A stretch of 64,000 bases of DNA from Gracilibacillus dipsosauri (GTDB taxonomy: Bacteria > Bacillota > Bacilli > Bacillales > Amphibacillaceae). The stretch covers positions 124,001 through 188,000 of the forward strand of contig NZ_QGTD01000020.1 in NCBI RefSeq assembly GCF_003176895.1. The letters are read 5' to 3'. Made by a program: the position numbers and the translations under genes. Shown one piece after another: positions 47,274 through 55,008 of the stretch (its first letter is position 1; the number at the start of each line of letters is the position of its first letter). The notes beneath the pieces were generated by a model, which had not been told where the DNA came from, did not search any database, and saw only the letters and a list, made by a program, of their open reading frames with translations.

Positions 47274-47335
47274 TTCGAGTTTTTTTGCAAAAACAAAAAA
47301 TAATGAAACAATTTGCCAAACACTTCCGTATGTAA
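47270..47335 (+). CDS. Putative 21-residue leader peptide upstream of the BmrA-like gene
   Basis: ATG at 47270 overlaps the tetR stop (ATGA) and is preceded by AAGGAAA. The frame runs 21 codons with a stop at 47333-47335, ending ...KQFAKHFRM. Its last codons cover the left arm of the hairpin at 47317-47352. The position resembles leader peptides that control antibiotic exporters such as bmrCD by ribosome-mediated attenuation. The peptide's expression is inferred only. Confidence 0.5.
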   Translation: MIRVFLQKQKIMKQFAKHFRM

Positions 47336-47360
47336 CATAAGCGAAGTGTTTGTTATTTTA
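47317..47360 (+). terminator. Hairpin/attenuator before the BmrA-like gene
   Basis: CAAACACTTC (47317-47326) pairs perfectly with GAAGTGTTTG (47343-47352), followed by TTATTTTATT. It could be the tetR terminator or, with the overlapping leader ORF, a regulated attenuator. The gene's ribosome binding site lies just beyond it. Confidence 0.7.
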
Positions 47361-47381
47361 TTGAAAAGGAGTAGGGTCATT

Positions 47382-49106
47382 TTGAAAAAAAAGCAAAATA
47401 AATTTCTATCACTTATTCTATCTACTAGAATTCCAAGATTAGCACTTGTGATTGGGTTAGTTGGAGGTTTATTCACGACATTAGTGGGGTTAACCATCCC
47501 ACTTTTAACGCGTCAAATGGTCGATGGCTTTGATGCCAGCAATCTGAATATTACATTAATTGCTGTTATTGTAATCGTGTTCATCTTACAAGCAGTGCTT
47601 GATGGTGTGTCTACCTATTCCTTGGCCTATGTTGGTCAGAAAATAGTTGCGAGATTAAGAGAACAGATGTGGACAAAGTTTATTCGTTTACCCGTCTCCT
47701 ACTTTGATAAAAATAAAAGTGGAGAATCAGTCAGCAGGGTTGTCAATGATACGAGTATTGTGAAAGATCTCATTACACAACACTTCCCTCAATTTATTAC
47801 AGGGATTATTACAATCATTGGTGCGATTATCATCTTATTTATTATGGATTGGAAAATGACCTTACTCATGCTTATTTCTGTACCGATTGCGGTCACTGTT
47901 CTATTACCACTAGGAAAGAGAATGTCTAAGATTTCTAGGAATCTACAGGATGAAACGGCAAACTTCTCTGGTAGTATTCAGCAAACCTTAGGAGAAATAC
48001 GCTTAATGAAGTCCTCTAATGCGGAAAAGGCAGAGCAAACAAAAGGCTTTAAAAACATTACAAAGCTTTTTAGTTTTGGTTTAAAAGAAGCCAAAATTTT
48101 TGCGTTAGTCGGGCCAACGATGTATTTGATTAATATGATTGTCATAGTGATGATCATCGGCTATGGAGGAATTCGAGTCGAGGAAGGAACGATGACAACA
48201 GGTTCTCTTGTTGCCTTCCTACTTTACCTTTTTCAAATCATTTATCCAATCACATCCTTTGCGATGTTCTTTACCCAATTACAAAAAGCACAGGGTGCCA
48301 CGGAAAGAATAATGGAGATTCTCGATTTGAAATTAGAAGAGGATAAGGAAGGTATTGATCTAGATATTGCAAATAAAACAATATATTTTGATCATGTCAC
48401 CTTTGGCTACGATAAATCAGAGATTGTTTTAAAAGATATATCATTTGAGGTTCATCCTGGAACAATGGTTGCTTTTGCTGGCCCGAGTGGTGGTGGTAAA
48501 ACGACGATCTTCGGTTTAATGGAACAATTTTATCGACCATCATCAGGTATTATACGTATAGGAGATACACCTATTCAAAAGCTTTCCATGAAATCTTGGC
48601 GTGGTCAGATTGGTTATGTTTCTCAGGATAGCCCCATGATGGCAGGTACAATAAGAGAAAACCTTTGTTACGGGATGGAAGACATTTCAGAAATTGATGA
48701 TCAACGTTTATGGCAGGTTGCTGAGATGGCTTATGCTGCTCAGTTTATTAAAGAATTTCCTAATGGGTTAGATACAGAAGTCGGAGAACGCGGAGTGAAG
48801 CTATCAGGTGGTCAACGCCAAAGAATTGCGATTGCTCGCGCTTTCTTACGCAATCCGAAAATCCTAATGATGGATGAAGCGACAGCAAGTCTTGATAGCC
48901 AGTCAGAAGGCATTGTTCAAAAAGCTTTAATGAAACTCATGGAGGGTAGAACGACCTTTGTTATTGCCCATCGCCTGTCTACTATTATAGATGCAGATAA
49001 AATCCTTTTTATCGAAAAAGGGCAAATTACAGGTGTTGGAACACACCAGCAATTAGTCGCAAATCATGCACTTTATAAGGAATTTGCCGAACAACAATTA
49101 ACATAA
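47382..49106 (+). CDS. bmrA: Multidrug ABC exporter, half-transporter fused to ATPase (BmrA-like)
   Basis: 574 residues from TTG at 47382 (AAAAGGAG upstream). Six-helix ABC exporter domain (LTRQMVDGFD, YFDKNKSGESVSRVVNDTSIVKDL) then ATPase with Walker A GPSGGGKTT, IGYVSQDSPMMAGTIREN, signature LSGGQRQRIAIARAF and ATASLDSQSE. Its closest match from memory is B. subtilis BmrA (YvcC), a homodimeric drug exporter, over the whole length. Preceded by a leader ORF and hairpin; next to a resistance nucleotidyltransferase gene. Confidence 0.88.
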   Translation: MKKKQNKFLSLILSTRIPRLALVIGLVGGLFTTLVGLTIPLLTRQMVDGFDASNLNITLIAVIVIVFILQAVLDGVSTYSLAYVGQKIVARLREQMWTKFIRLPVSYFDKNKSGESVSRVVNDTSIVKDLITQHFPQFITGIITIIGAIIILFIMDWKMTLLMLISVPIAVTVLLPLGKRMSKISRNLQDETANFSGSIQQTLGEIRLMKSSNAEKAEQTKGFKNITKLFSFGLKEAKIFALVGPTMYLINMIVIVMIIGYGGIRVEEGTMTTGSLVAFLLYLFQIIYPITSFAMFFTQLQKAQGATERIMEILDLKLEEDKEGIDLDIANKTIYFDHVTFGYDKSEIVLKDISFEVHPGTMVAFAGPSGGGKTTIFGLMEQFYRPSSGIIRIGDTPIQKLSMKSWRGQIGYVSQDSPMMAGTIRENLCYGMEDISEIDDQRLWQVAEMAYAAQFIKEFPNGLDTEVGERGVKLSGGQRQRIAIARAFLRNPKILMMDEATASLDSQSEGIVQKALMKLMEGRTTFVIAHRLSTIIDADKILFIEKGQITGVGTHQQLVANHALYKEFAEQQLT

Positions 49107-49107
49107 T

Positions 49108-49141
49108 GTTAGCCAGGTGCAACAAGTTGCGCCTGGCTAAC
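49108..49141. terminator. Hairpin after the BmrA-like gene
   Basis: GTTAGCCAGG (49108-49117) pairs with CCTGGCTAAC (49132-49141), extended inside by GC pairs. Lies between convergent genes; T-runs are poor. Confidence 0.65.
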
Positions 49142-49144
49142 CAT

Positions 49145-49996
49145 TTAACTATCAAATTTTTGTAACTCAATTAGATATCCACTCATTTTCTCATCATAAT
49201 CTGGATAATGATAACCAAAGTTTTTAGCCAATTCTATCGAAGTCTCCCTAAAGAGTTGAATTGCGATATATAATGCATCCCAACAGGCAGTAATGCTATC
49301 TAGCTTATAAGTAGTAAGAATCCGATTCCATACATCCTTCGAAACATATTTATCTAGATATTTATGTGATTTGCCTACACTTAATTGGAATTTTGTTTCC
49401 ACACCAACCTTCCATTCAAGCATTCGAAATAATTCTTTGCGAACAATTTTTTCAAAATGATCAGCTGCAAATAGAAATTCCTTACGACATAGTCCCTTCG
49501 CTACATAGGTTGTTACCCACCAAAATTCATTACAACAATCATCAAATTCTGCTGCACTCGGTTTTTTTACATGATAATCTCGATCATTAGGTATTGGCTT
49601 CTCTCTGATTCGATCGTCTTTATCCAACAATATTTTTGTTAAAGAATCATCCCCAAGATAGGCATCCAACTCTTCTAAAGGAATTAACATTAAATCAATG
49701 CGATTTCCGTCTTCGAATAACATTAGATAAGAGAACCAATTACCTAATGTTGCTGGATATAGGGTCATTGCTTCAGGTGTTTGTAGGATTAATCTTTTTC
49801 CAAAATAATCTATCCAGTCTTTATTTCTAATAAACGAGGACATATCCTTTACAATATAGACAATGTCATAATCTTGGAACAGGTCTTTTTTTACTCTGTC
49901 ATTTGTTCTTGAACCATTCATACCGACTACCCTTACACGCTCATCCATTTCAGCAAAGTCCATAACTAGACTCATTATTTCTTGCTCTGATCGCAA
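49145..49996 (-). CDS. aadK: Aminoglycoside 6-adenylyltransferase (AadK-like)
   Basis: 283 residues from TTG at 49996 (AAAGGAGGGGG upstream). Nucleotidyltransferase motif GSRTNDRVKKDLFQDYDIVY with the two metal-binding acidic residues, then GNRIDLMLIP with the third; C-terminal part EFWWVTTYVAKGLCRKEFLFA is typical for ANT(6). The family adenylylates streptomycin at position 6. Length and motifs agree with chromosomal AadK of Bacillus. Resistance is predicted, not shown. Confidence 0.88.
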   Translation of the reverse strand: MRSEQEIMSLVMDFAEMDERVRVVGMNGSRTNDRVKKDLFQDYDIVYIVKDMSSFIRNKDWIDYFGKRLILQTPEAMTLYPATLGNWFSYLMLFEDGNRIDLMLIPLEELDAYLGDDSLTKILLDKDDRIREKPIPNDRDYHVKKPSAAEFDDCCNEFWWVTTYVAKGLCRKEFLFAADHFEKIVRKELFRMLEWKVGVETKFQLSVGKSHKYLDKYVSKDVWNRILTTYKLDSITACWDALYIAIQLFRETSIELAKNFGYHYPDYDEKMSGYLIELQKFDS

Positions 49997-50157
49997 TATT
50001 TTCCCCCTCCTTTATGCGGTATATTCTATAATTCTATAATACATCAAGTGAGACTTCCATCTCCAAATGAAATAATACTATTTTTGAGATATTTGGGTTA
50101 TACTTGATAACAAAGGAGAGGGAACAGTTCTTTTCAACACGAAGGGAGCATGCATTG

Positions 50158-50835
50158 ATGCCAAACGATTGGTTGGAAGCAGATCCTTATTTGTCAACAA
50201 TAAAAGTTATTTCAAATTCTGATAACGAGCCTGTAACGATTGAAGGCAATTCTGATGTATTGAAGTGTATCGGAATCGGAACAGATGCTGCTGTATTTCA
50301 ATATATACATTTACCTCAATATGCTTATAAACTATACTCTGAGGAAAAGAAAGAAAAAATAAAACAAGAAGCTGAGATTTATCATCGACTCGGTACCTCT
50401 TCTTATTTCTCGACATGCTATGGTTATCATAAAAATTACCTTGTTTTGCAATATGAAGAAGGAATAACGCTTTACGACTGTCTGCTTAGAGGGATATACA
50501 TTCCAAAACAGGTTGTACAGGATGTAGATAATGCAAGAGAATATGCTCGTCAGAAAGGAATGAACCCTAGAGATATTCATCTAAGAAATATTCTTTTACA
50601 AAATGGCAGGGCCAAGGTAATTGATGTTTCTGAATATTTAAACACTGGTAATGACTATCGATGGGAACATTTACGCAAGGGGTATGATGAATATTATCAC
50701 CTCATTGCAGGTAAATCTATCCCTATTTTTATATTGGAATCAATTAGAAAATGGTACAGCCAAAGAAGGATCGGAGAAAACCAAATCGACGATTTTATGC
50801 AGAATATTTCGAAGCTTATTAATTTTTGGAAATGA
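50158..50835 (+). CDS. Protein kinase-like protein (YrzF-like)
   Basis: 225 residues from ATG at 50158 (AAGGGAG upstream; TTG at 50155 is an alternative, and a longer frame from 50104 also has AAAGGAG after its start). Kinase-like features: glycine region GIGTDAAVF, Lys in YAYKLY, hinge VLQYEEG, catalytic loop PRDIHLRNILL and metal loop KVIDVSE in place of HRDxxxxN and DFG. Similar to B. subtilis YrzF. Substrate unknown; activity uncertain because the HRD and DFG motifs are altered. Confidence 0.75.
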   Translation: MPNDWLEADPYLSTIKVISNSDNEPVTIEGNSDVLKCIGIGTDAAVFQYIHLPQYAYKLYSEEKKEKIKQEAEIYHRLGTSSYFSTCYGYHKNYLVLQYEEGITLYDCLLRGIYIPKQVVQDVDNAREYARQKGMNPRDIHLRNILLQNGRAKVIDVSEYLNTGNDYRWEHLRKGYDEYYHLIAGKSIPIFILESIRKWYSQRRIGENQIDDFMQNISKLINFWK

Positions 50836-50905
50836 ATTTGGATCCATACCATTGTATAAAAATAATTTTTATTGTATTATTATACAAAAGGTAGGAGGGC
50901 TAAGT

Positions 50906-51514
50906 ATGTTACCCGAATCAAGTTATCTTCCAGATTACTTAGAAGAATCCGATATTATAGATTTTTCTAATCCATTAATTGAAAGGAAATGTAATCATCT
51001 ATTCGATCGGCCATCTTCATCTTCGGAATTGAAAAAGGTTAAAATAGCATTCGAATTTGTCCGAGATGAGATCCCACATTCTTGGGATATCCAAGGATCT
51101 GTGGTAACTTGCAGTGCCTCAGAAGTGCTAAAACATCAACAAGGAATCTGTTATGCTAAGTCCCATCTTCTAGCTGCAATATTAAGAAGGGTGGGTATTC
51201 CAACAGGCTTCTGCTACCAAAAACTTATGCTCTTTGATACACCTGACAAAGGTTATGCTATTCACGCATTAAATGGTATTTATCTTCATTCACTCGAAAA
51301 ATGGATTAGATTAGATGCAAGAGGGAACAAGCCAGGTGTTAAAGCTGAATTTTCTTTAACTGAGGAAAAATTAGCCTTTCCGATACAAGAGCAATATGGT
51401 GAAAGGGATTATCAAACAATCTTTACGAAACCAAACCAAAAAACTATTACTACCTTAAAAGATAATTCAAATGTCATCGAAATGTACAAAAATAAATTAC
51501 CAGATGAGTTATAA
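50906..51514 (+). CDS. Transglutaminase-like (cysteine protease fold) protein
   Basis: 202 residues from ATG at 50906 (GGAGGG upstream); the longer frame overlaps the kinase-like gene and is not used. Triad visible: Cys in HQQGICYAKSHLLAAILRRVG, His in GYAIHALNGIYL and Asp in KWIRLDARGNK. No signal peptide. Could hydrolyse or transfer amide bonds; substrate unknown. Follows the kinase-like gene after 70 bp. Confidence 0.8.
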   Translation: MLPESSYLPDYLEESDIIDFSNPLIERKCNHLFDRPSSSSELKKVKIAFEFVRDEIPHSWDIQGSVVTCSASEVLKHQQGICYAKSHLLAAILRRVGIPTGFCYQKLMLFDTPDKGYAIHALNGIYLHSLEKWIRLDARGNKPGVKAEFSLTEEKLAFPIQEQYGERDYQTIFTKPNQKTITTLKDNSNVIEMYKNKLPDEL

Positions 51515-51526
51515 AGAAATCATTGA

Positions 51527-51565
51527 AAGGGAGCCAACTTAATTGCTCCCTTAATTTTTATTTTG
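51527..51565 (+). terminator. Terminator after the transglutaminase-like gene
   Basis: AAGGGAGC (51527-51534) pairs with GCTCCCTT (51545-51552), followed by AATTTTTATTTT. Confidence 0.8.
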
Positions 51566-52409
51566 TCACCTTAATACTTCCATTATAGGTCTTTAATTTT
51601 ACTAGATTATCACCATCACCAATAATGTTGGAAAAATTAGTGTCATCCAAAATGGTAATCTTCCCATTGTAAACACTTGTATCAAACCTAACATTAGTTG
51701 GCTCTTTTTCCGTCTGAATATTTATTTTCCCGTTGTGTGTTTCAAGATCAATTGGACGATCTAAATCGCTTGTTACAAGAGAAATCGAGCCATTATTTGT
51801 TCTTCCCTTCAAATCGCCTATTATATCACTCATCTCTATCTCCCCATTTTTAGTACTCACCTGAATATAATCGGAAATAATATCCTCAAGATGAATGCTC
51901 CCATTGTTTGTACTAATCATAGAAGTTACAGTTTGTAAATGGTTCATATCAATCTCTCCATTATTTGTATCCACTTCTAAATCAGTAGTACGGACTTCTT
52001 CCATCTCAAGCTCTCCATTGTTAACTTTTATTGTTATTGCTTGATAGTCTTTCTCTGGTATAAATAATTTAAGCTTCTGTTTCCAATTATGAAAATGAAA
52101 GCTAAAAAATGAACGCTCTTTATCTTCTATCTGAATTTCTGCAGTGTCATCCTTTTCATCAACCGTAAACGTACTATTGGTTATTCCTTCCCTTGTAAGT
52201 TCAGCCTTTATAGTTGTGCCAGACGTAGGGATAACCTCCACTCTTTGATTATCCACCTTCATCTTAATATTTTCGATATTTTCAGCATTTATTTCTTTTG
52301 TTTCCACACTAGATGACTGTGCATACATGCGGTACGAGAAAATAGTTCCTAGTCCACCAACAATAATACAAATAAATGCTCCTAGTAATACCTTTTTTAA
52401 TTTAGTCAT
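51558..52409 (-). CDS. DUF4097-family membrane-anchored beta-repeat protein
   Basis: 283 residues. One N-terminal membrane segment (KVLLGAFICIIVGGLGTIFSY), then a series of short beta-helix-like repeats with the recurring T-N-N-G-x-I pattern (VNNGELEMEEV, TNNGEIDMNHL, TNNGSIHLEDI, TKNGEIEMSDI). These are the mark of DUF4097/LiaG-type putative adhesins. Start overlaps the upstream gene by 8 bp. Likely an envelope-stress protein on the outer face; function unknown. Confidence 0.85.
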   Translation of the reverse strand: MTKLKKVLLGAFICIIVGGLGTIFSYRMYAQSSSVETKEINAENIENIKMKVDNQRVEVIPTSGTTIKAELTREGITNSTFTVDEKDDTAEIQIEDKERSFFSFHFHNWKQKLKLFIPEKDYQAITIKVNNGELEMEEVRTTDLEVDTNNGEIDMNHLQTVTSMISTNNGSIHLEDIISDYIQVSTKNGEIEMSDIIGDLKGRTNNGSISLVTSDLDRPIDLETHNGKINIQTEKEPTNVRFDTSVYNGKITILDDTNFSNIIGDGDNLVKLKTYNGSIKVTK

Positions 52410-52962
52410 GCTTCAACCCTCCCTTTACCATACGAACATTAAACTTCAGATATTGAATAAATCCTTTCTGTGACCAGTAGGTAACGTAATACATGCCAAT
52501 AATTAATAAAAGACCAATACCCGTTAGAGCAATAGATGAAAACAAATCAAGATAATTAAATTGTCCAGGGAAAATGATTATATTTATAAGAAACAAAAGT
52601 GGCGATATCGTAAATGCTCCTCCGGCAACCCACCCACTTAAAATAATTGCTGCTATCGCAATTAAAGGACCTGCAACAATAACCAGATTAAAAAATCCTA
52701 AACCAATTACAGCCCATATGGCACTAAAAATATTTTTAGTCGATGAAGTTGTTTCTATTTTCTCTAAATAGTAATTAGCTAGAATTTCTTTTGCAATTTG
52801 GTTTGGTGATCCTAATGCTGAAACGATCTCCTTCTCTGATTTATTTTCTGTTTTTCCTATTTCAAAATGTTCCTGAAAGTCTTGTATAATATCTTTCCGT
52901 TCTTCATACGGTAGTCTGTTTAAAGACTTATCTAGCTTATTCAGAAATTCATTTTTATTCAT
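52402..52962 (-). CDS. DUF1700 (HAAS domain) membrane protein
   Basis: 186 residues from ATG at 52962, after GGAAGGTG. The N-terminal part [18 protein letters not shown] with [17 protein letters not shown] is the HAAS/DUF1700 domain; three to four membrane segments follow. Middle gene of the padR operon and overlapped at both ends by its neighbours. Confidence 0.88.
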   Translation of the reverse strand: MNKNEFLNKLDKSLNRLPYEERKDIIQDFQEHFEIGKTENKSEKEIVSALGSPNQIAKEILANYYLEKIETTSSTKNIFSAIWAVIGLGFFNLVIVAGPLIAIAAIILSGWVAGGAFTISPLLFLINIIIFPGQFNYLDLFSSIALTGIGLLLIIGMYYVTYWSQKGFIQYLKFNVRMVKGGLKHD

Positions 52963-53278
52963 GCTTGACACCTTCCTTTATAATCTGATTTACACCGTTT
53001 GTGAAATGTTGCCATTCTTCCATAAGTTCATGTAAATGCTCCCGCCCTTTATTTGTCAATTGATAATATTTACGTGATGGGCCTTCGGTTGATTCCTGTA
53101 AATAGGTTGTGAAATATTGCTCCTTCTTTAAACGCCTTAATAATGGATACACGGAACCTTCAGAGATAGCTATTTGATCCGAAATTTTTTGGACTAATTC
53201 ATAGCCATATCTATCCTGTTTATCCAGTAAAGCGAGTACACATAGTTCTAGGGCACCCTTTTTAAATTGTATATTCAT
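52955..53278 (-). CDS. PadR-family transcriptional regulator
   Basis: 107 residues from the ATG at 53278, preceded by AGGTGAT. Winged-helix PadR domain: [45 protein letters not shown] and [19 protein letters not shown]. First gene of a three-gene operon with DUF1700 and DUF4097 proteins. A palindrome in its leader suggests self-control. Confidence 0.92.
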   Translation of the reverse strand: MNIQFKKGALELCVLALLDKQDRYGYELVQKISDQIAISEGSVYPLLRRLKKEQYFTTYLQESTEGPSRKYYQLTNKGREHLHELMEEWQHFTNGVNQIIKEGVKHE

Positions 53279-53303
53279 TGTTATCACCTACACTTATATT
53301 CAC

Positions 53304-53322
53304 TACTGTTTAATAAACAGTA
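53304..53322 (-). promoter_or_regulatory. PadR operator candidate
   Basis: TACTGTTTAATAAACAGTA is a perfect 19-bp palindrome in the leader of padR. A further half-site TACTGTTTA lies at 53382-53390, just upstream of the -35. This fits the ATGT/ACAT-free but dyad-type operators seen for PadR proteins only in geometry; binding is inferred. Confidence 0.6.
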
Positions 53323-53350
53323 CCTGAATAAAAATAATACTTATAATTAT

Positions 53351-53379
53351 ATAATATCACTCACTATTGTTTAATGCAA
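53351..53379 (-). promoter_or_regulatory. Promoter of the padR operon
   Basis: On the minus strand TTGCAT (53379-53374) and TATTAT (53356-53351) are 17 bp apart, between the two operator elements. Confidence 0.6.
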
Positions 53380-53453
53380 GGTACTGTTTATAATATTTAT
53401 TTGATGAATATTTTAGATATAGCGATAAACAAAACAGATTTTGTAAAATGCAA

Positions 53454-53495
53454 AACCCGGACTTTACCTCAAGTTAATGAGATAAAGTCCGGGTT
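53454..53495. terminator. Terminator of fabI
   Basis: AACCCGGACTTTA (53454-53466) pairs perfectly with TAAAGTCCGGGTT (53483-53495). On the minus strand TTTTGCATTTT follows, ending the P-II/fabI region. Confidence 0.85.
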
Positions 53496-53533
53496 ACTAC
53501 TGAGAACAAAGACCTCAATCCAGCCTTATTCTA

Positions 53534-54316
53534 TTATATACCTAATATATTATACCCTGAATCAACATAAACGATCTCACCAGTCACCCCACGAGACAAA
53601 TGGCTCATCATGGCGAGTGTCATGTCACCGACTTCTTCTTTTGTAACATTTCGTTTTAATGGAGCATTTTCTTCAATTTTGTTCAATACTTCATTAAACG
53701 ATGGGACACCCTTTGCCGCAAGTGTCCGAATGGCACCAGCGGAAATTGCATTGACTCGGATATTATCTTCTCCAAGGTCTGCAGCTAAATATTTTACTGA
53801 TGCCTCTAATGTAGCTTTTGCAACTCCCATAACATTATAGCCACGAACAACACGCTCTGCTCCATAGTAACTCATCGCAATGATGGAGCCACCCTCTGTC
53901 ATATATGGTCTTGCAGCCCTAGCAACAGCTACAAGCGAGTATGCACTTGTATCTTGCGCAAAAGCAAATCCATCACGTGAGGTATTAACAAAATCATCAT
54001 TAAGATCTTCAGAGTGCGCAAAAGCAATGGAATGAACAATACCATGTATAACCTTCACGTCTTCCCCAATTTCAGAAAAGGCATGTGCAATACTTTCATC
54101 ATTATTCACATCACATTGAATGACTGCCTTTGCTTCTACTTCATTTGTGTCCAACAGTTTATTTAATTTCTTTAATGAACGCTCTTTACGATAAGTAAAG
54201 AAAAGGTTGGCTCCCGCTTTACTCAAAGATTCGGCCACTCCCCATGCAATACTTCGCTCATTAGCAACTCCCATAATTACAATGTTTTTGTCTTTTAGTT
54301 GTAGTAAATCTTCCAT
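53534..54316 (-). CDS. fabI: Enoyl-[acyl-carrier-protein] reductase FabI
   Basis: 260 residues from ATG at 54316 (AGGAGGG upstream; the longer frame overlaps the P-II gene). NADH-binding start GVANERSIAWG and catalytic Tyr-x6-Lys in YNVMGVAK; GAIRTLAAKGVPSF follows. Last reduction step of fatty acid elongation. Length close to B. subtilis FabI. Confidence 0.95.
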   Translation of the reverse strand: MEDLLQLKDKNIVIMGVANERSIAWGVAESLSKAGANLFFTYRKERSLKKLNKLLDTNEVEAKAVIQCDVNNDESIAHAFSEIGEDVKVIHGIVHSIAFAHSEDLNDDFVNTSRDGFAFAQDTSAYSLVAVARAARPYMTEGGSIIAMSYYGAERVVRGYNVMGVAKATLEASVKYLAADLGEDNIRVNAISAGAIRTLAAKGVPSFNEVLNKIEENAPLKRNVTKEEVGDMTLAMMSHLSRGVTGEIVYVDSGYNILGI

Positions 54317-54341
54317 GTTGCCCTCCTGATACCCTATTTTT

Positions 54342-55007
54342 CTATTTGTATATACCATAAGTTGCATTTACATCCTGTACAAAGATAATTCCATTTCCAG
54401 GTTCGTCTATTTTTAAATCTTTTCTAATTTTATCGACAATCCCATTTGTTGCTTTTTCCTCCGATAAAATCATCACTATTTCTTTTTCAGGTTCAATGTT
54501 CATCGCAAATAATTTACTTGTCTCATGAATTCCTGATCCTCTTGCATTAATAATTGTACCACCCTTAGAACCAGCAGACTCCGCTACACTAATGACATCC
54601 TCTGCTACTCCTTTATCCACGATAACCATAATGTTTTGAAACATGGACTTTCTGTCACCTCTTTCTTCTGTACCATTGATTTGACAGCTTCTAGTTCCGA
54701 GCAAAGTCGTGATTAAAGTAGTAAAAGCTATACCATGATTTGGTTTATCAAACTCAAATACTTTGTTCAAATGCTTTAATACTATTTCAGAAATATGTTT
54801 ATTCGAAATCATTAGAACTACTTCTTTTCGAACATCCGATATAGCTAATAGGTTCAATATTTTATGATGAATGGTACCTTTTCCAAGCATAATCGTTCCA
54901 CCTGATACGCCACATTTTTTGGCCTCTTTGATCACTTTGCTTCCTAAACCATACTTCACAATGACATACATTAATTCGAAGTGAGGTGTGGTGCTTTCAT
55001 TCATCAT
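54342..55007 (-). CDS. Tandem P-II-like domain protein
   Basis: 221 residues made of two similar halves: first half with MYVIVKYGLGSKVIKEAKKCGVSGGTIMLGKGT and DKPNHGIAFTTLI, second half with MVIVDKGVAEDVISVAESAGSKGGTIINARGSG and DEPGNGIIFVQDV. Each has the ferredoxin-like strands and the GxxGGTI loop of P-II-type signal proteins. No uridylylated-Tyr T-loop of classical GlnB is seen. Its ribosome binding site lies in the end of the DUF1538 gene, so the two are translationally coupled. Likely a regulator of that membrane protein. Confidence 0.8.
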   Translation of the reverse strand: MMNESTTPHFELMYVIVKYGLGSKVIKEAKKCGVSGGTIMLGKGTIHHKILNLLAISDVRKEVVLMISNKHISEIVLKHLNKVFEFDKPNHGIAFTTLITTLLGTRSCQINGTEERGDRKSMFQNIMVIVDKGVAEDVISVAESAGSKGGTIINARGSGIHETSKLFAMNIEPEKEIVMILSEEKATNGIVDKIRKDLKIDEPGNGIIFVQDVNATYGIYK

Positions 55008-55008
55008 A

